Source: Candidatus Paracaedibacter acanthamoebae (lineage in GTDB: Bacteria > Pseudomonadota > Alphaproteobacteria > Paracaedibacterales > Paracaedibacteraceae). From it: a stretch of 64,000 nucleotides of DNA. The DNA lies in the NCBI RefSeq assembly GCF_000742835.1, contig NZ_CP008941.1:1383001-1447000 (forward strand). Reading direction: 5' to 3'. The notes under the pieces are model-generated. The model saw nothing but the letters and a program-made list of their open reading frames with translations, did not search any database and had not been told where the DNA came from. Both the position numbers and the translations under genes were made by a program. This document shows positions 1-9,062 of the stretch, one piece after another (the stretch's first letter is position 1; every line of letters starts with the position of its first letter).

Positions 1-1350
1 TTACATACATATTTAAAGCAAAGCCAACAGCTCAACCTGTCGCCTCAGATGCAGCAGTCCCTTCGGATATTGCAACTGAGCACCGTCGAAGTGCAAGAGC
101 TAATTGATCAAAGCTTATTAGAAAATCCGTTTCTTGAACAAGAATCGGCCCATACTAGTTTTGCCGCCCCTCAAGATTCCTTAATCGACGACAATCCCTA
201 TACCTCTTACTGGAAAGAACAGCAAGTTCGTATCCCAAATTCAGATGTAACGCACGATACCAATGCTCAACCAAGCACATTAAAGAGCCATTTAACGCAG
301 CAACTTTTTATCACGACGCCCAATCAAAAATTCCGTGACATAGGGACCTATTTAATTGACCATATCGATGAAGATGGTTACTTAAGATTACCCCCTGATG
401 ATCGGACACTGCAAACCTGTGGCCCAGAGATCTTGAATCAAGCAATCAATCTAATCCAAAGCCTTGATCCAGTGGGGGTGGGGGCCAGAACCCTAAGTGA
501 ATGCTTGGCGCTTCAACTGAAGGATAGAGGGCTTTATAATGAAACTTACGCTGCCATTCTTGACAATCTTCATCTCTTGATCGAAAAAGGTCCTCTTGCG
601 TTGGCACAAAAGTGTGCCCTTGATGTCGAAACTTTTAGAGCTAAAATGGATCTTATTAAGACCCTAAGCCCCCAACCCGGTTTAGCTTTCTCTCCGACAG
701 AAACCACCATTTATATTACCCCTGACCTTTTATTTCGGCGCTATAATGGCCAATGGATCGCTGAACTCAATAAAGAAGCCTACCCCCGCCTGTTTATTGA
801 CGAAAAATCCTTTACGGCTGTTATCAATAAATGCCAATCAATTGATGACAAAATATATATGAATAAGCAAATCTCATCCGCTAATTGGCTCGTCAAAAGT
901 TTGGAGCAACGCGCTATAACGATGCTCAAAGTAGCCAATGCCATTATTCGTCATCAGATCCATTTCCTCAATCGTGGTCATAATTACCTTACCCCTTTAA
1001 AATTAAAAGATATCGCCACCGAGGTTGATATACATGAAAGCACTGTTAGCCGAGCTGTCACCGGTAAGTATGCAGCGACACCGTTCGGCGTCATTGAGCT
1101 TAAATCCTTTTTCTCTACCGCCTTAAATGAAGAGCAACCGACTCTCTCCAATAAAACCATTCAACTTCAGATCAAAAAGCTAATTGACATGGAGTCTAAA
1201 TCATCACCATTGTCCGATGATCAGCTGGTGTCAACGTTAAAAACATACGGCATTAGTGTCGCTCGACGCACTGTGACAAAATATCGCGAATCCTTGCAAA
1301 TTCCCTCTTCTTATGAGAGAAAAAAGATGGCAAGGGTACTTAATTTTTAA
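1..1350 (+). CDS. rpoN: RNA polymerase sigma-54 factor (5' end outside window)
   Basis: Sigma-54 directs RNA polymerase to -24/-12 promoters that need an AAA+ activator. The frame is open from base 1 and residues ahead of the first ATG (49) still match the family's glutamine-rich N-terminal region, so the start lies upstream of the window. The central core-binding region follows, then an HTH (about residues 305-330 from the ATG) and the C-terminal RpoN box ARRTVTKYRE near the end. A sigma-54 activator of the FlbD type lies in this window at 51-52 kb, so flagellar genes are likely targets. hpf follows 52 bp downstream, the usual rpoN-hpf order in Proteobacteria. Confidence 0.96.
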   Translation, partial: LHTYLKQSQQLNLSPQMQQSLRILQLSTVEVQELIDQSLLENPFLEQESAHTSFAAPQDSLIDDNPYTSYWKEQQVRIPNSDVTHDTNAQPSTLKSHLTQQLFITTPNQKFRDIGTYLIDHIDEDGYLRLPPDDRTLQTCGPEILNQAINLIQSLDPVGVGARTLSECLALQLKDRGLYNETYAAILDNLHLLIEKGPLALAQKCALDVETFRAKMDLIKTLSPQPGLAFSPTETTIYITPDLLFRRYNGQWIAELNKEAYPRLFIDEKSFTAVINKCQSIDDKIYMNKQISSANWLVKSLEQRAITMLKVANAIIRHQIHFLNRGHNYLTPLKLKDIATEVDIHESTVSRAVTGKYAATPFGVIELKSFFSTALNEEQPTLSNKTIQLQIKKLIDMESKSSPLSDDQLVSTLKTYGISVARRTVTKYRESLQIPSSYERKKMARVLNF

Positions 1351-1402
1351 CAAGTTCACACTATACTTATGATGTGTACTACATTTAGGAACGGAGGACT
1401 CG

Positions 1403-1963
1403 ATGAAAACAATCATTACTGGAAAGCATCTCGACATTGGGGAAAGCCTTAAGGCTCATATAGAAAAATCTATCACTGATATGGTTGCAAAATACTTTGG
1501 CGCCGTCCTCGAAGTTCATGTGAATTTAGCAAAATCAACTCATACTTTTGAAACAGATCTGGCATTCCATATTAGCCGCCATTTTATCGTAAGAGCGCAC
1601 GCTGAAGATTCAGATCCCTATCGCTGCTTTGATCTGGCGATGCATAAAATGGACAAGCGCACCCAAAAGTATCGCTCACGCTTAAGACAAACCAAGCGTC
1701 ATGAGAGTTCTGTGGAGAAAGAACAAGCCCCGGCCCTCACCTATGTCCTCAACGCAGAATCAGAGGATAATGGGGAAGACGAAAATCCTATCATTATTGC
1801 TGAAATGGATTCCGTCGTCCCAACGGTTTGCGTGAGTGATGCTGTGATGCATATGGATTTAATGGATCAGACTGTTGTGATGTTTAAGAACGTACGGTCA
1901 GGAAAAATGAATGTTGTTTTTCGGCGTCAAGATGGCAACGTGGGTTGGATTGATCCATCATAG
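1403..1963 (+). CDS. hpf: Ribosome hibernation promoting factor, long form
   Basis: 186 residues. The N-terminal about 100 residues form the HPF/RaiA ribosome-binding domain (MKTIITGKHLDIGESLKAHI). After a linker, the C-terminal about 55 residues (VVMFKNVRSGKMNVVFRRQD) are the dimerisation domain found only in long HPF, which pairs 70S ribosomes into inactive 100S particles. A GGAGG Shine-Dalgarno precedes the ATG. The position directly behind rpoN is conserved in many Proteobacteria. A hairpin follows the stop codon. Confidence 0.95.
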   Translation: MKTIITGKHLDIGESLKAHIEKSITDMVAKYFGAVLEVHVNLAKSTHTFETDLAFHISRHFIVRAHAEDSDPYRCFDLAMHKMDKRTQKYRSRLRQTKRHESSVEKEQAPALTYVLNAESEDNGEDENPIIIAEMDSVVPTVCVSDAVMHMDLMDQTVVMFKNVRSGKMNVVFRRQDGNVGWIDPS

Positions 1964-1995
1964 CTTCTTTCACTCTAATAAGATGGAAAAAGAAA

Positions 1996-2011
1996 GGAGC
2001 CAAGTGGCTCC
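1996..2011. terminator. Hairpin between convergent hpf and secreted-protein gene
   Basis: GGAGCC-AAGT-GGCTCC forms a 6-bp stem with a tetraloop, followed by CTTTT on the + strand and AAAGAAA on the other side. It sits between two convergent genes and could serve both. Confidence 0.65.
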
Positions 2012-2032
2012 CTTTTGATGAGATTTTTATAT

Positions 2033-2590
2033 TTAATCAATACCATATCTATAAGAAGCTGAATATTTAAGTTGCTCTTCTAAGGGACTGGTAGCTTGTC
2101 GCCACAGCTTGAATGTCGCTGCTTGTGCATCGGTGGCGCCGTTATAAATTCTTTGAAAATAACCATAATTTTTCAATTCATAACCGAGAACCACTTCTTC
2201 CACATCAGACAAAGCTCCATAATTAGTGAAGGCTACCTGAACAAGGGGGTTCTGAGTTTGCACATCAATCAAGGTTGATGCTGACATATAGCTTCCCGGT
2301 CCTAACCGCGCTGCTTCATCAGCAACAGAGCGGAATACAGGATTTTTTAACGCAATCTTAAAGGATTTTAATGCTTCACCTTGCATATACCACCGCGTTT
2401 GAATTTTCTCAATAACTTTATCCGCAAGCATTTCGATAAGGGTGGTTCCACCGCCTTGCATATCTAAAGCATCCGTCATCCAGCTATATCGAGATCCTTG
2501 TAATCCTTCCATTGCCATTGTAGTATCTGCCTGGGCAGGTGAGGCTATGGCCGTCATAGAAACCATACTAAAAAGTAGTAATGTCCGCAT
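2033..2590 (-). CDS. Secreted protein of unknown function
   Basis: 185 residues from the ATG at 2590, chosen because GGAGG lies 5 bases ahead and a clear signal peptide begins there (MRTLLLFSMVSMTAIASPAQA, cleavage likely after AQA). A longer frame to 2680 would bury the signal peptide. The mature part has no motif I recognise; it is soluble-looking, with a glycine-rich stretch near mature residue 25. It is convergent with hpf. Function unknown. Confidence 0.7.
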   Translation of the reverse strand: MRTLLLFSMVSMTAIASPAQADTTMAMEGLQGSRYSWMTDALDMQGGGTTLIEMLADKVIEKIQTRWYMQGEALKSFKIALKNPVFRSVADEAARLGPGSYMSASTLIDVQTQNPLVQVAFTNYGALSDVEEVVLGYELKNYGYFQRIYNGATDAQAATFKLWRQATSPLEEQLKYSASYRYGID

Positions 2591-2695
2591 TTTATCCTCC
2601 ATTTTTTTGCTATCCACACTATTAAATATAGCGTAATTAATTAAGATCAAGTTAAGGGGCGACTTAACCAGTAACAACATTCTTAAACACTATGA

Positions 2696-2848
2696 CTATT
2701 TAACCACTTTCAACCCTGCAAGTTTTTTCTTGACAGTAATTCCCTCAGGCTCCATAACTAATTTATGATGATAAAAAATACAGCACTCAAACGCAAACTC
2801 CTCAAGCGCAGCGCGCGCTAATACTATTTTTCCACCTTTCACGTCCAT
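2696..2848 (-). CDS. Possible small basic protein, 50 residues
   Basis: An uninterrupted 50-codon frame from ATG 2848 to TAG 2696, with AAAGGA 7 bases before the start. The product begins MDVKGGKIVLARAALEEFAF and ends in a lysine-rich tail. No family is recognised. It lies head-to-head with the AGCS transporter with only 29 bp between the start codons, so the two would share a very compact promoter region. It could be a remnant of a longer gene. Confidence 0.4.
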   Translation of the reverse strand: MDVKGGKIVLARAALEEFAFECCIFYHHKLVMEPEGITVKKKLAGLKVVK

Positions 2849-2877
2849 AAGTTTATCCTTTAAGTTTGAGTAATGTG

Positions 2878-4191
2878 ATGTCCCTCGCCGACCAGTTTTT
2901 TAATATATTAATGATTATTGATGACTTCTATTGGGGTCATATTGGATTCACCCTTGTTATTTGTATGGGGCTTTATTTCACCATCAAATCTAAATTCTTT
3001 CAGTTTCGTATACTTGCCAATTTTGGTAATACCCTCAAGGATCTTCATTGTGAAAAGGGACATGATGATCAGGGAGTCAGTCCTCTTCGTCTTTATTTCG
3101 CCTCTGTTGGGGGAATGATTGGCCTGGGAAATGTTGTGGGTGTAGTCACTGCCATTCTCATTGGGGGGCCGGGAGCTTTAGTTTGGTTATGGATTGGCTC
3201 TATTTTTGGGATGTTAATCAAATATGCTGAAATCTATCTAGGCGTTAAATTCCGCGTTAAAAATGAGCGCGGCGGTTTTGACGGCGGCCCGATGTATTAT
3301 CTCCAACGCGCCTTCAATATTAAGGCTATCCCCATACTCGCAGCTATTTTATTGTGCATTTATGGTGTAGAGGTTTATCAGTTTGTCATCATCACTGATA
3401 CTTTAACAAATACTTTCGACTTCAATAAGATCGCCGTTATTGTCGGCCTTATTGGACTTGTCATTTATACGGCGCTTGGCGGCGTGAATCGATTGGCAAC
3501 CGTCTGTACCATTTTGATGCCAGCATTCATGGTTATTTATATCTTAATGTGTCTCTATGTTATTGGGGCGAATTTAGAAAGCTTAGGCACTGTTTTATCC
3601 ACGGTGTTTTCATCCGCCTTTTCAGGCCATGCCGCCGTTGGGGGGTTCGCTGGCAGCACCTTTATTCTGGCAGCCCAAAACGGTATTGCAAGAGCTGTTT
3701 ATTCTGGCGACATTGGGATTGGGTATGATGCAACCATCCAATGTGAGACTCGCACCATTCATCCCGAACGCCAAGCACGTATGGCAATTTTTGCCCTTTT
3801 AAGTGATATTGTTGTTTGCACCATGAGTATGATGGTTGTCCTAATCACCGGATTATGGTCCATATCACCGGTTTTATTACCATCCGAATATGTGGCAACA
3901 GCCTTATCAATGCATTTTCCTTATATGAACTATTTTATGGCTGTCTTCTTTTTTCTAGCAGGGTTTACCACGATCATTGCGTTCTTTACTGTTGGTATGA
4001 AATGTTCTCGATTTTTGTCCCATAAGTGGGGAGAAAAAATTTATTTGATATACGGCATTTTTGCTTTTAGCTTCTTTTCATTCTTTGACCAGACCAAAGT
4101 TATCTTGATTATGACTCTCTCCGGGGGTCTATTGATGTTGATTAATCTCGCTGGCATTATTAAACTTAGAAAAAATATCGAGTTCAAATAG
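2878..4191 (+). CDS. AGCS-family sodium/alanine(glycine) symporter
   Basis: 437 residues from ATG 2878. A TTG at 2866 is in frame, but the ATG gives the usual family beginning (short amphipathic segment, then YFTIKSKFFQFR). The family takes up alanine or glycine with Na+ or H+ across the inner membrane. Typical signatures include SVGGMIGLGNVVGV and GGPGALVWLWI (family loop), GGFDGGPMYY, and the NGIARAVYSGDIGIGYDA stretch, within about 10-11 hydrophobic segments. No strong Shine-Dalgarno is visible. The exact substrate cannot be read from sequence. Confidence 0.9.
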   Translation: MSLADQFFNILMIIDDFYWGHIGFTLVICMGLYFTIKSKFFQFRILANFGNTLKDLHCEKGHDDQGVSPLRLYFASVGGMIGLGNVVGVVTAILIGGPGALVWLWIGSIFGMLIKYAEIYLGVKFRVKNERGGFDGGPMYYLQRAFNIKAIPILAAILLCIYGVEVYQFVIITDTLTNTFDFNKIAVIVGLIGLVIYTALGGVNRLATVCTILMPAFMVIYILMCLYVIGANLESLGTVLSTVFSSAFSGHAAVGGFAGSTFILAAQNGIARAVYSGDIGIGYDATIQCETRTIHPERQARMAIFALLSDIVVCTMSMMVVLITGLWSISPVLLPSEYVATALSMHFPYMNYFMAVFFFLAGFTTIIAFFTVGMKCSRFLSHKWGEKIYLIYGIFAFSFFSFFDQTKVILIMTLSGGLLMLINLAGIIKLRKNIEFK

Positions 4192-4261
4192 CGTAAGAAC
4201 GGGGGAGGACATTGCTTTACCTGGTTTCCCCCTTACACACGCATCATTGGTTGGAGCATGT

Positions 4262-4768
4262 ATGTGGTTTAAAACATATTTAAAGATTTGGTATTCCTTG
4301 AATTGGCGCGCCTTTTTATACAGCCTTAGCTTGTATTTCTTGTTACTATCAATATTTGCCCTAAGCTTGTTTTACTCTTTGAATCAGGGCTGGCTAGAGT
4401 CTTATCGCAACTTTATATTAAGGCTGTTTAATTTATCAGAAACGGGCGAGATTCCAGTTTTCTCTCTTACCAGGATTATCTTTGTGGAAACACTTAATGC
4501 CACTCTGACTTTACCCTTAATATTTATTGCTCTACGCCAGTTACCATCTATTCCCTTTAAAGGATTTAGAATCATCTATAACTCTCTCTGGAAAACCTTC
4601 TTGCTTGTTGGTCCGGGGGCTTTTTTAATCTACTTATTTAGCTATTTAACCATCTGTGGGTGGCTGCATCAAGAAGATGAGGTTTTCCAAATAGCCTTAG
4701 CCATCTTAACTTCTCTTATGGTTATGCCTTATGCTTTTAATAGAGATATTGTCAATCATAAAGGATGA
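4262..4768 (+). CDS. Integral membrane protein of unknown function
   Basis: 168 residues. The ATG at 4262 is chosen because GGAG lies 6 bases ahead; an upstream TTG (4247) has none. Four hydrophobic segments are visible (about residues 20-40, 72-90, 110-132, 140-157). No motif is recognised. It lies 70 bp after the AGCS transporter on the same strand and may be co-transcribed. Confidence 0.6.
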   Translation: MWFKTYLKIWYSLNWRAFLYSLSLYFLLLSIFALSLFYSLNQGWLESYRNFILRLFNLSETGEIPVFSLTRIIFVETLNATLTLPLIFIALRQLPSIPFKGFRIIYNSLWKTFLLVGPGAFLIYLFSYLTICGWLHQEDEVFQIALAILTSLMVMPYAFNRDIVNHKG

Positions 4769-4814
4769 TGAAGCAAAATCTGACGACTCTGCCCCCTCCC
4801 CCTCCTTCTAATTT

Positions 4815-5402
4815 TTAATTCTGATACAGTTTTAGGTTATCAACCTCTACTTCAAAGTAGGGGTCATTGTGAATAATATGGGATTGTTCAATACGGCGAT
4901 TAATGGTTTTTGTCACCCGCTTTGGCGTAACCCCTTCAATACTACCGACATAAATTGACGGAACAAAGATACCTTTGCAATTTAAAGCGAGCGTATAGCG
5001 ACGACCACTGGGTACTTTTGCAGCCTCAACTGCCGTTCGTAATCCATCCCGTAGGCAGTAAAACTCATTGGTCATATGCTCGCCTGTGATCATCACCCGT
5101 TTAGAATCCGATTCAGCTCGATCTACCCGAAACTTCATACCGTGAATCTTATCTCTATTAGCCTCTAACCAACCATTGATTACTTTGGTCAGCTGATCCG
5201 CATCTTGCGATTCAACGTTTGCAATATAGCCGAGAGTCACATTGTATTGTTTGTAAGGAGTACCATCCAGCCTTGCCCCGCTGTTCTGCACAAAGACCTC
5301 GTGCAGGTGGTAAGCCGACTTTTCCGTCAACGGGCCCTTAACTGCAAGAGTTGCAGCCATTGAAGAAGATAACAAAGTTGCTGCAAATAAAATAGCTTTC
5401 AT
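4815..5402 (-). CDS. Secreted protein of unknown function
   Basis: 195 residues from ATG 5402, with GGAG 8 bases ahead. It begins with a signal peptide (MKAILFAATLLSSSMAATLA). The mature part contains two cysteines (FYCLRDG and LNCKGIF) that could form a periplasmic disulfide. No family is recognised. Divergent from ctaA with an 86-bp spacer that must hold both promoters. Confidence 0.7.
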   Translation of the reverse strand: MKAILFAATLLSSSMAATLAVKGPLTEKSAYHLHEVFVQNSGARLDGTPYKQYNVTLGYIANVESQDADQLTKVINGWLEANRDKIHGMKFRVDRAESDSKRVMITGEHMTNEFYCLRDGLRTAVEAAKVPSGRRYTLALNCKGIFVPSIYVGSIEGVTPKRVTKTINRRIEQSHIIHNDPYFEVEVDNLKLYQN

Positions 5403-5488
5403 GAGAAAAAACTCCGATTCCCTGTTTGAATTCATTATATCTCAGGCTATAACTATTTTGAATAGTATTTTATTTTTTTGAGGATTTT

Positions 5489-6532
5489 ATGAAAGATTCA
5501 CTGAAAACCAATCGAGGGATCATCCTTTGGTTGTTTGGCTCTTGCTTCCTTATTTGGCTTATGATCATGCTGGGTGGTGCTACACGGCTGACCCATTCAG
5601 GCTTATCAATTGTTGAATGGAAGCCAATTGTTGGCATCATCCCTCCCTTTACCGAAGCCGCTTGGCTTGAAGAATTTGCAAAATACCAACAATTTCCAGA
5701 ATATCAACTGATTAATCATGGCATGACCTTATCCGAATTCAAGTTCATCTTCTTTATGGAATATTCCCATCGATTGCTTGGACGCTTAATTGGGTTATTC
5801 TTCTTTATTCCGCTCCTCTATTTCTGGGCCCGCGGGCAACTAACACCAGGGTTAAAAAAGATGTCACTGGGAGTCGCCGTCTTAGGAATGGCCCAGGGCT
5901 TTATGGGATGGTATATGGTGAAAAGTGGTCTTGTCAAAGACCCAAGTGTTAGCCATTACCGACTAACGGTCCATCTTGTCCTAGCTTTAATTTTATTTGG
6001 TGTTTTGTTTTTTGCAGGTCTGCGTCATCTTTATCCTAATGAGAAAGTGGTAAAATCTCCGACAAGTAAAACAACAGTTATGCTTGTTCATTTTTCAGCG
6101 TTAGCAATTGTCCTGACGATCATTTATGGTGGTTTCGTAGCAGGTTTAAAAGCAGGAAAAATGTACAATACATATCCTCTCATGGGGGGCGACTTTATCC
6201 CCACCGAATGGGCTTATCTGTCCCCCGTATGGTTAAATTTCTTGGAAAATCCAGCGACTATTCAATGGGTTCACCGCACCCTTGCTGTTATCACCATGGC
6301 ATTAGTCATTTCTGCAATGATAGGGGTAATGCGCGCCAACTATGGTAAAATTGTTAAAGGCTCTGCTAAATTGATGATCATCGCCATCGTCTTTCAGGTC
6401 ATTCTGGGAATTACGACCTTAGTACATGTTGTCCCTGTTAGCCTTGGAACATTGCATCAAGGGACAGCCGTTGTCGTGTTAGGCTTAATGTTAACGGTAA
6501 TTTATAATATGAATCGTCGAGCTTACGACTGA
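5489..6532 (+). CDS. ctaA: Heme A synthase (COX15/CtaA)
   Basis: 347 residues with eight hydrophobic segments, typical of the alphaproteobacterial/mitochondrial COX15 type. The enzyme hydroxylates the C8 methyl of heme O to make heme A for aa3-type cytochrome oxidase in the inner membrane. Signatures: GGATRLTHSGLSIVEW near residue 30, EYSHRLLGR (heme-ligand His) near 91, and WVHRTLAV and LHQGTA in the second half. GAGGA precedes the ATG. It is isolated from other cytochrome oxidase genes in this window. Confidence 0.95.
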   Translation: MKDSLKTNRGIILWLFGSCFLIWLMIMLGGATRLTHSGLSIVEWKPIVGIIPPFTEAAWLEEFAKYQQFPEYQLINHGMTLSEFKFIFFMEYSHRLLGRLIGLFFFIPLLYFWARGQLTPGLKKMSLGVAVLGMAQGFMGWYMVKSGLVKDPSVSHYRLTVHLVLALILFGVLFFAGLRHLYPNEKVVKSPTSKTTVMLVHFSALAIVLTIIYGGFVAGLKAGKMYNTYPLMGGDFIPTEWAYLSPVWLNFLENPATIQWVHRTLAVITMALVISAMIGVMRANYGKIVKGSAKLMIIAIVFQVILGITTLVHVVPVSLGTLHQGTAVVVLGLMLTVIYNMNRRAYD

Positions 6533-6545
6533 GAAAAAATCCGGC

Positions 6546-6595
6546 CTCCTTCACTATTCATCAACATTTTTATCCTAGACTAAATAGTGAAGGAG
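6546..6595 (+). promoter_or_regulatory. Long inverted repeat covering the next gene's ribosome-binding site
   Basis: A perfect 13-bp inverted repeat (CTCCTTCACTATT at 6546-6558, AATAGTGAAGGAG at 6583-6595) with a 24-nt loop. The right arm contains the AAGGAG Shine-Dalgarno of the gene starting at 6602. In RNA the stem would hide that site. It could instead act as the ctaA terminator, but no U-tract follows. Confidence 0.55.
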
Positions 6596-6601
6596 CCTCC
6601 C

Positions 6602-7288
6602 ATGCAAAAACTAATTGCCCTTATCATCTTACTTGCAACACCTGCCTTGAGCATTTGTTTAATAGATTGCAACACAACAAAGTGTGCTGATCTGAATTAT
6701 TACATGAAAAAATGCAATAAGTGCAAATCCGTAGGGAAAAAGTGTGCCGCCAGTTTTTGTGCAAATCATCCAGAACTATGTAAAAACAATCAACCTTTAC
6801 GTCCCTTATCAGTAGCGACAGCAGAGATGAGAGATGAACGCTTACATGATGTTTGTATGGTCCCTCTTTTTGCTAAATTTACCTTTGAAGGAAATATGAA
6901 TTCCACCTTAACACCAGACAACCTAAATACGCTCAACATTGTATTCTTTGAGCAAACTAAAGGGGAAGCTCATAAACGTAACATTGGCTCGGTTCGCAAT
7001 GTTTTAGCAAACTATTTCGCCCTTCTTTATCCAGAATTAAAAACTTATGCCCCCAAAAAAGCGTCTGAACAAGTCAGCTTGATGATTCGGATGAAATTCG
7101 GAAAACCTTTGGAACAATGCTCCAACCTGGATTTTCATACTATAATTGACACCGTTCGCGCAGAAATTTATAAAAGAAAAGGCATTCCACTAACCAAAGC
7201 CTCTGAATCTTATCAAAATCGAAACTATCCCGTCACCATCAGTAAAATGGGATGTCACTCTGAAAAACTTTTTAAACCGATTCGATAA
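6602..7288 (+). CDS. Secreted cysteine-rich protein of unknown function
   Basis: 228 residues from ATG 6602 (AAGGAG 6 bases ahead; a GTG at 6587 overlaps that site and is rejected). A signal peptide (MQKLIALIILLATPALS) is followed by a cluster of about ten cysteines in mature residues 1-50 (CxxxC, CxKC, CxxC-like spacing), then a cysteine-poor domain with two more. The cluster suggests disulfides or metal binding outside the cytoplasm. No family is recognised. The start site lies in a stem-loop. Confidence 0.7.
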   Translation: MQKLIALIILLATPALSICLIDCNTTKCADLNYYMKKCNKCKSVGKKCAASFCANHPELCKNNQPLRPLSVATAEMRDERLHDVCMVPLFAKFTFEGNMNSTLTPDNLNTLNIVFFEQTKGEAHKRNIGSVRNVLANYFALLYPELKTYAPKKASEQVSLMIRMKFGKPLEQCSNLDFHTIIDTVRAEIYKRKGIPLTKASESYQNRNYPVTISKMGCHSEKLFKPIR

Positions 7289-7324
7289 AAATACTTCTTT
7301 AGGCAAGCTTTAAGAATAATCTGA

Positions 7325-7353
7325 TTGAATTAACGGGGGATGGACGATATAAT
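7325..7353 (+). promoter_or_regulatory. Sigma-70-type promoter
   Basis: TTGAAT (7325-7330), a 17-bp spacer and a perfect TATAAT (7348-7353) lie 37 bp before the ATG of the next gene. The hexamers and spacing are close to the housekeeping consensus. It would drive the secreted-protein and Nudix pair. Confidence 0.75.
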
Positions 7354-7389
7354 ATAAGTGTTGTCCACCTTAAGACAGTCCCTTCTACC

Positions 7390-8529
7390 ATGTTTAAAAA
7401 GGCTTTCTTAATCTTTACAAGCCTTCTAATATCAACTGATACCTCAAATGGTTATGCAAAGGGAAAGATCGCAAAATCAGTAACCATTATTAGTACCCAA
7501 TCTTGTGATAAAGCAAAAAATAAGATTACGGATCTATTGGCTGACAAAGCCACCGTTATCTACCGTTTAGCCATTGATACCAATGCTGGTTCTAACCTTA
7601 TTCCCTCAGCCATTACTAAAGAAAATGTTTTGTGTATCCTGGGTTCAGGAATAACCATCAACGCAGAAGCTTTGACTCACGAAATTCAAAAAAATGAAGC
7701 AAATGGTATAAAAATATCCCCTCAAAACCTTAAGATTGCAGCTGATGCTCCCCTGAGTCTACCAATTCAGCACGCTCTGGAAAATATTGGAGCCGATCAA
7801 ATGGGCACCATAAAAATTTTTGCCAAAGATCTGGTCGGTCTTGACCAGGAAGAAAATAGTGCTGTTTTTAAGGAAAAAGTAGAAAAAATCATGATCCTCC
7901 ATAATGCTTTGCGACGAAGTTATGGTAAACCTGAACTTAAAACCAGTGTGGTTATTTCATTCTTTAAAGAGTACGCTCCTAAAATTGTCCCCTATATAAG
8001 CGATGTGACTGTTGAGCTTATTAAATTCCATACAACTGACCAGCCAATCTTGATTGATGGTAATAAAGATGCCAACTTAGGTTTTAAATTTAAAGACAAC
8101 CTTATCATGGATGTGGTGGATCTTTACAAAGCTGCCCAAAGGGAAGACGGATGTCTGGATCTTTTCACCTTAAAACGGCTCATCAAAATAAACGGAATAT
8201 CGGCTTTGGCCCTCGCCAATGGCGAGATGTTAGATGGATTTGGAACTGTAAAAGTCTGTATGGGGTATGAAGTGAATGGCGAGCCTCTCGAAGGCCTACC
8301 GCTCGAGCCAGCCCTTCAGGCTCAAGTCAAACCAATCTACAAAGAGTTCAAAGGTTGGAAAAATACGAAAGGGGTCAAAATCTATCAGGATCTGGATCAT
8401 AACTATCGGATTTTCATTAAGTTTCTAGAAAAGGAAACAGAACTTCCCGTAGCAATCATTTCGACCGGCCCATCCGCGCGAGATACTGTCATGCGTCAAA
8501 ACCCCTTCACCATGAAGTTGGGCGAATGA
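7390..8529 (+). CDS. Secreted protein of unknown function
   Basis: 379 residues. An N-terminal hydrophobic segment (MFKKAFLIFTSLLISTDTSN) reads as a signal peptide with cleavage near residue 20-24. The mature protein is soluble-looking, with no recognised domain. It is driven by a strong promoter and overlaps the Nudix gene by 4 bp (ATGA), so the two are probably translationally coupled. Confidence 0.75.
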   Translation: MFKKAFLIFTSLLISTDTSNGYAKGKIAKSVTIISTQSCDKAKNKITDLLADKATVIYRLAIDTNAGSNLIPSAITKENVLCILGSGITINAEALTHEIQKNEANGIKISPQNLKIAADAPLSLPIQHALENIGADQMGTIKIFAKDLVGLDQEENSAVFKEKVEKIMILHNALRRSYGKPELKTSVVISFFKEYAPKIVPYISDVTVELIKFHTTDQPILIDGNKDANLGFKFKDNLIMDVVDLYKAAQREDGCLDLFTLKRLIKINGISALALANGEMLDGFGTVKVCMGYEVNGEPLEGLPLEPALQAQVKPIYKEFKGWKNTKGVKIYQDLDHNYRIFIKFLEKETELPVAIISTGPSARDTVMRQNPFTMKLGE

Positions 8530-9062
8530 AGAGGGCAGAGACAATAAAAACCCACTCCGGCCAGAAGATGGTGTCTTGTGTTCTCATTTTTGATAAAGAC
8601 GGTTATGTTCTGGGCACGGCTCGCAAGAACGATCCAACAGCATTTGGCATGCCCGGTGGGAAATTAGAGATTGGCGATAATTTTTATCAAGCGGCCATTC
8701 GCGAAACTCTGGAAGAGACAGGCGTAGATCTAACGCTCTATAAACTTACGCCTATTTTTCGGGCAGCAGACAGCCCTTTTGATGTTATCACCTTTTATGT
8801 GGATGATGGAATCCTTTTAGAACGCCCCCTCTTAAAGCCTGGCCATGGCGAAGGTGTTTGTCGTTGGATTACATTTAAAGAACTGGCGAGCGGATTCTTC
8901 CCTGTCTATAACATGGCGTTACTCAAAAATCTGCCAGCGCATTTGAAAAAGTTCTATCAAAAAGAGAACTGGTACGAGAGTTTAGAAAATCAAGATGTAA
9001 TGGCTATGAGTAACGAAGAAGTTCGGCAGGTTATTTTAAATACAGTTGACTGTTTTTTGTAA
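8526..9062 (+). CDS. Nudix hydrolase
   Basis: 178 residues. Nudix enzymes hydrolyse nucleoside diphosphates linked to another moiety. The box is GKLEIGDNFYQAAIRETLEE followed by TGV (about residues 43-65), matching G-x5-E-x7-R-E-U-x-E-E-x-G-U except that the first Glu is Asp. The catalytic RETLEETG is intact. Substrate unknown. Its start overlaps the stop of the upstream secreted-protein gene. The reading frame continues open for 84 codons after its TAA. Confidence 0.88.
   Translation: MKRAETIKTHSGQKMVSCVLIFDKDGYVLGTARKNDPTAFGMPGGKLEIGDNFYQAAIRETLEETGVDLTLYKLTPIFRAADSPFDVITFYVDDGILLERPLLKPGHGEGVCRWITFKELASGFFPVYNMALLKNLPAHLKKFYQKENWYESLENQDVMAMSNEEVRQVILNTVDCFL

Noticed and set aside
2866-2877. 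TTG start for the AGCS transporter
   Set aside because: The ATG 12 bp later gives the usual family N-terminus and the TTG has no ribosome-binding site.
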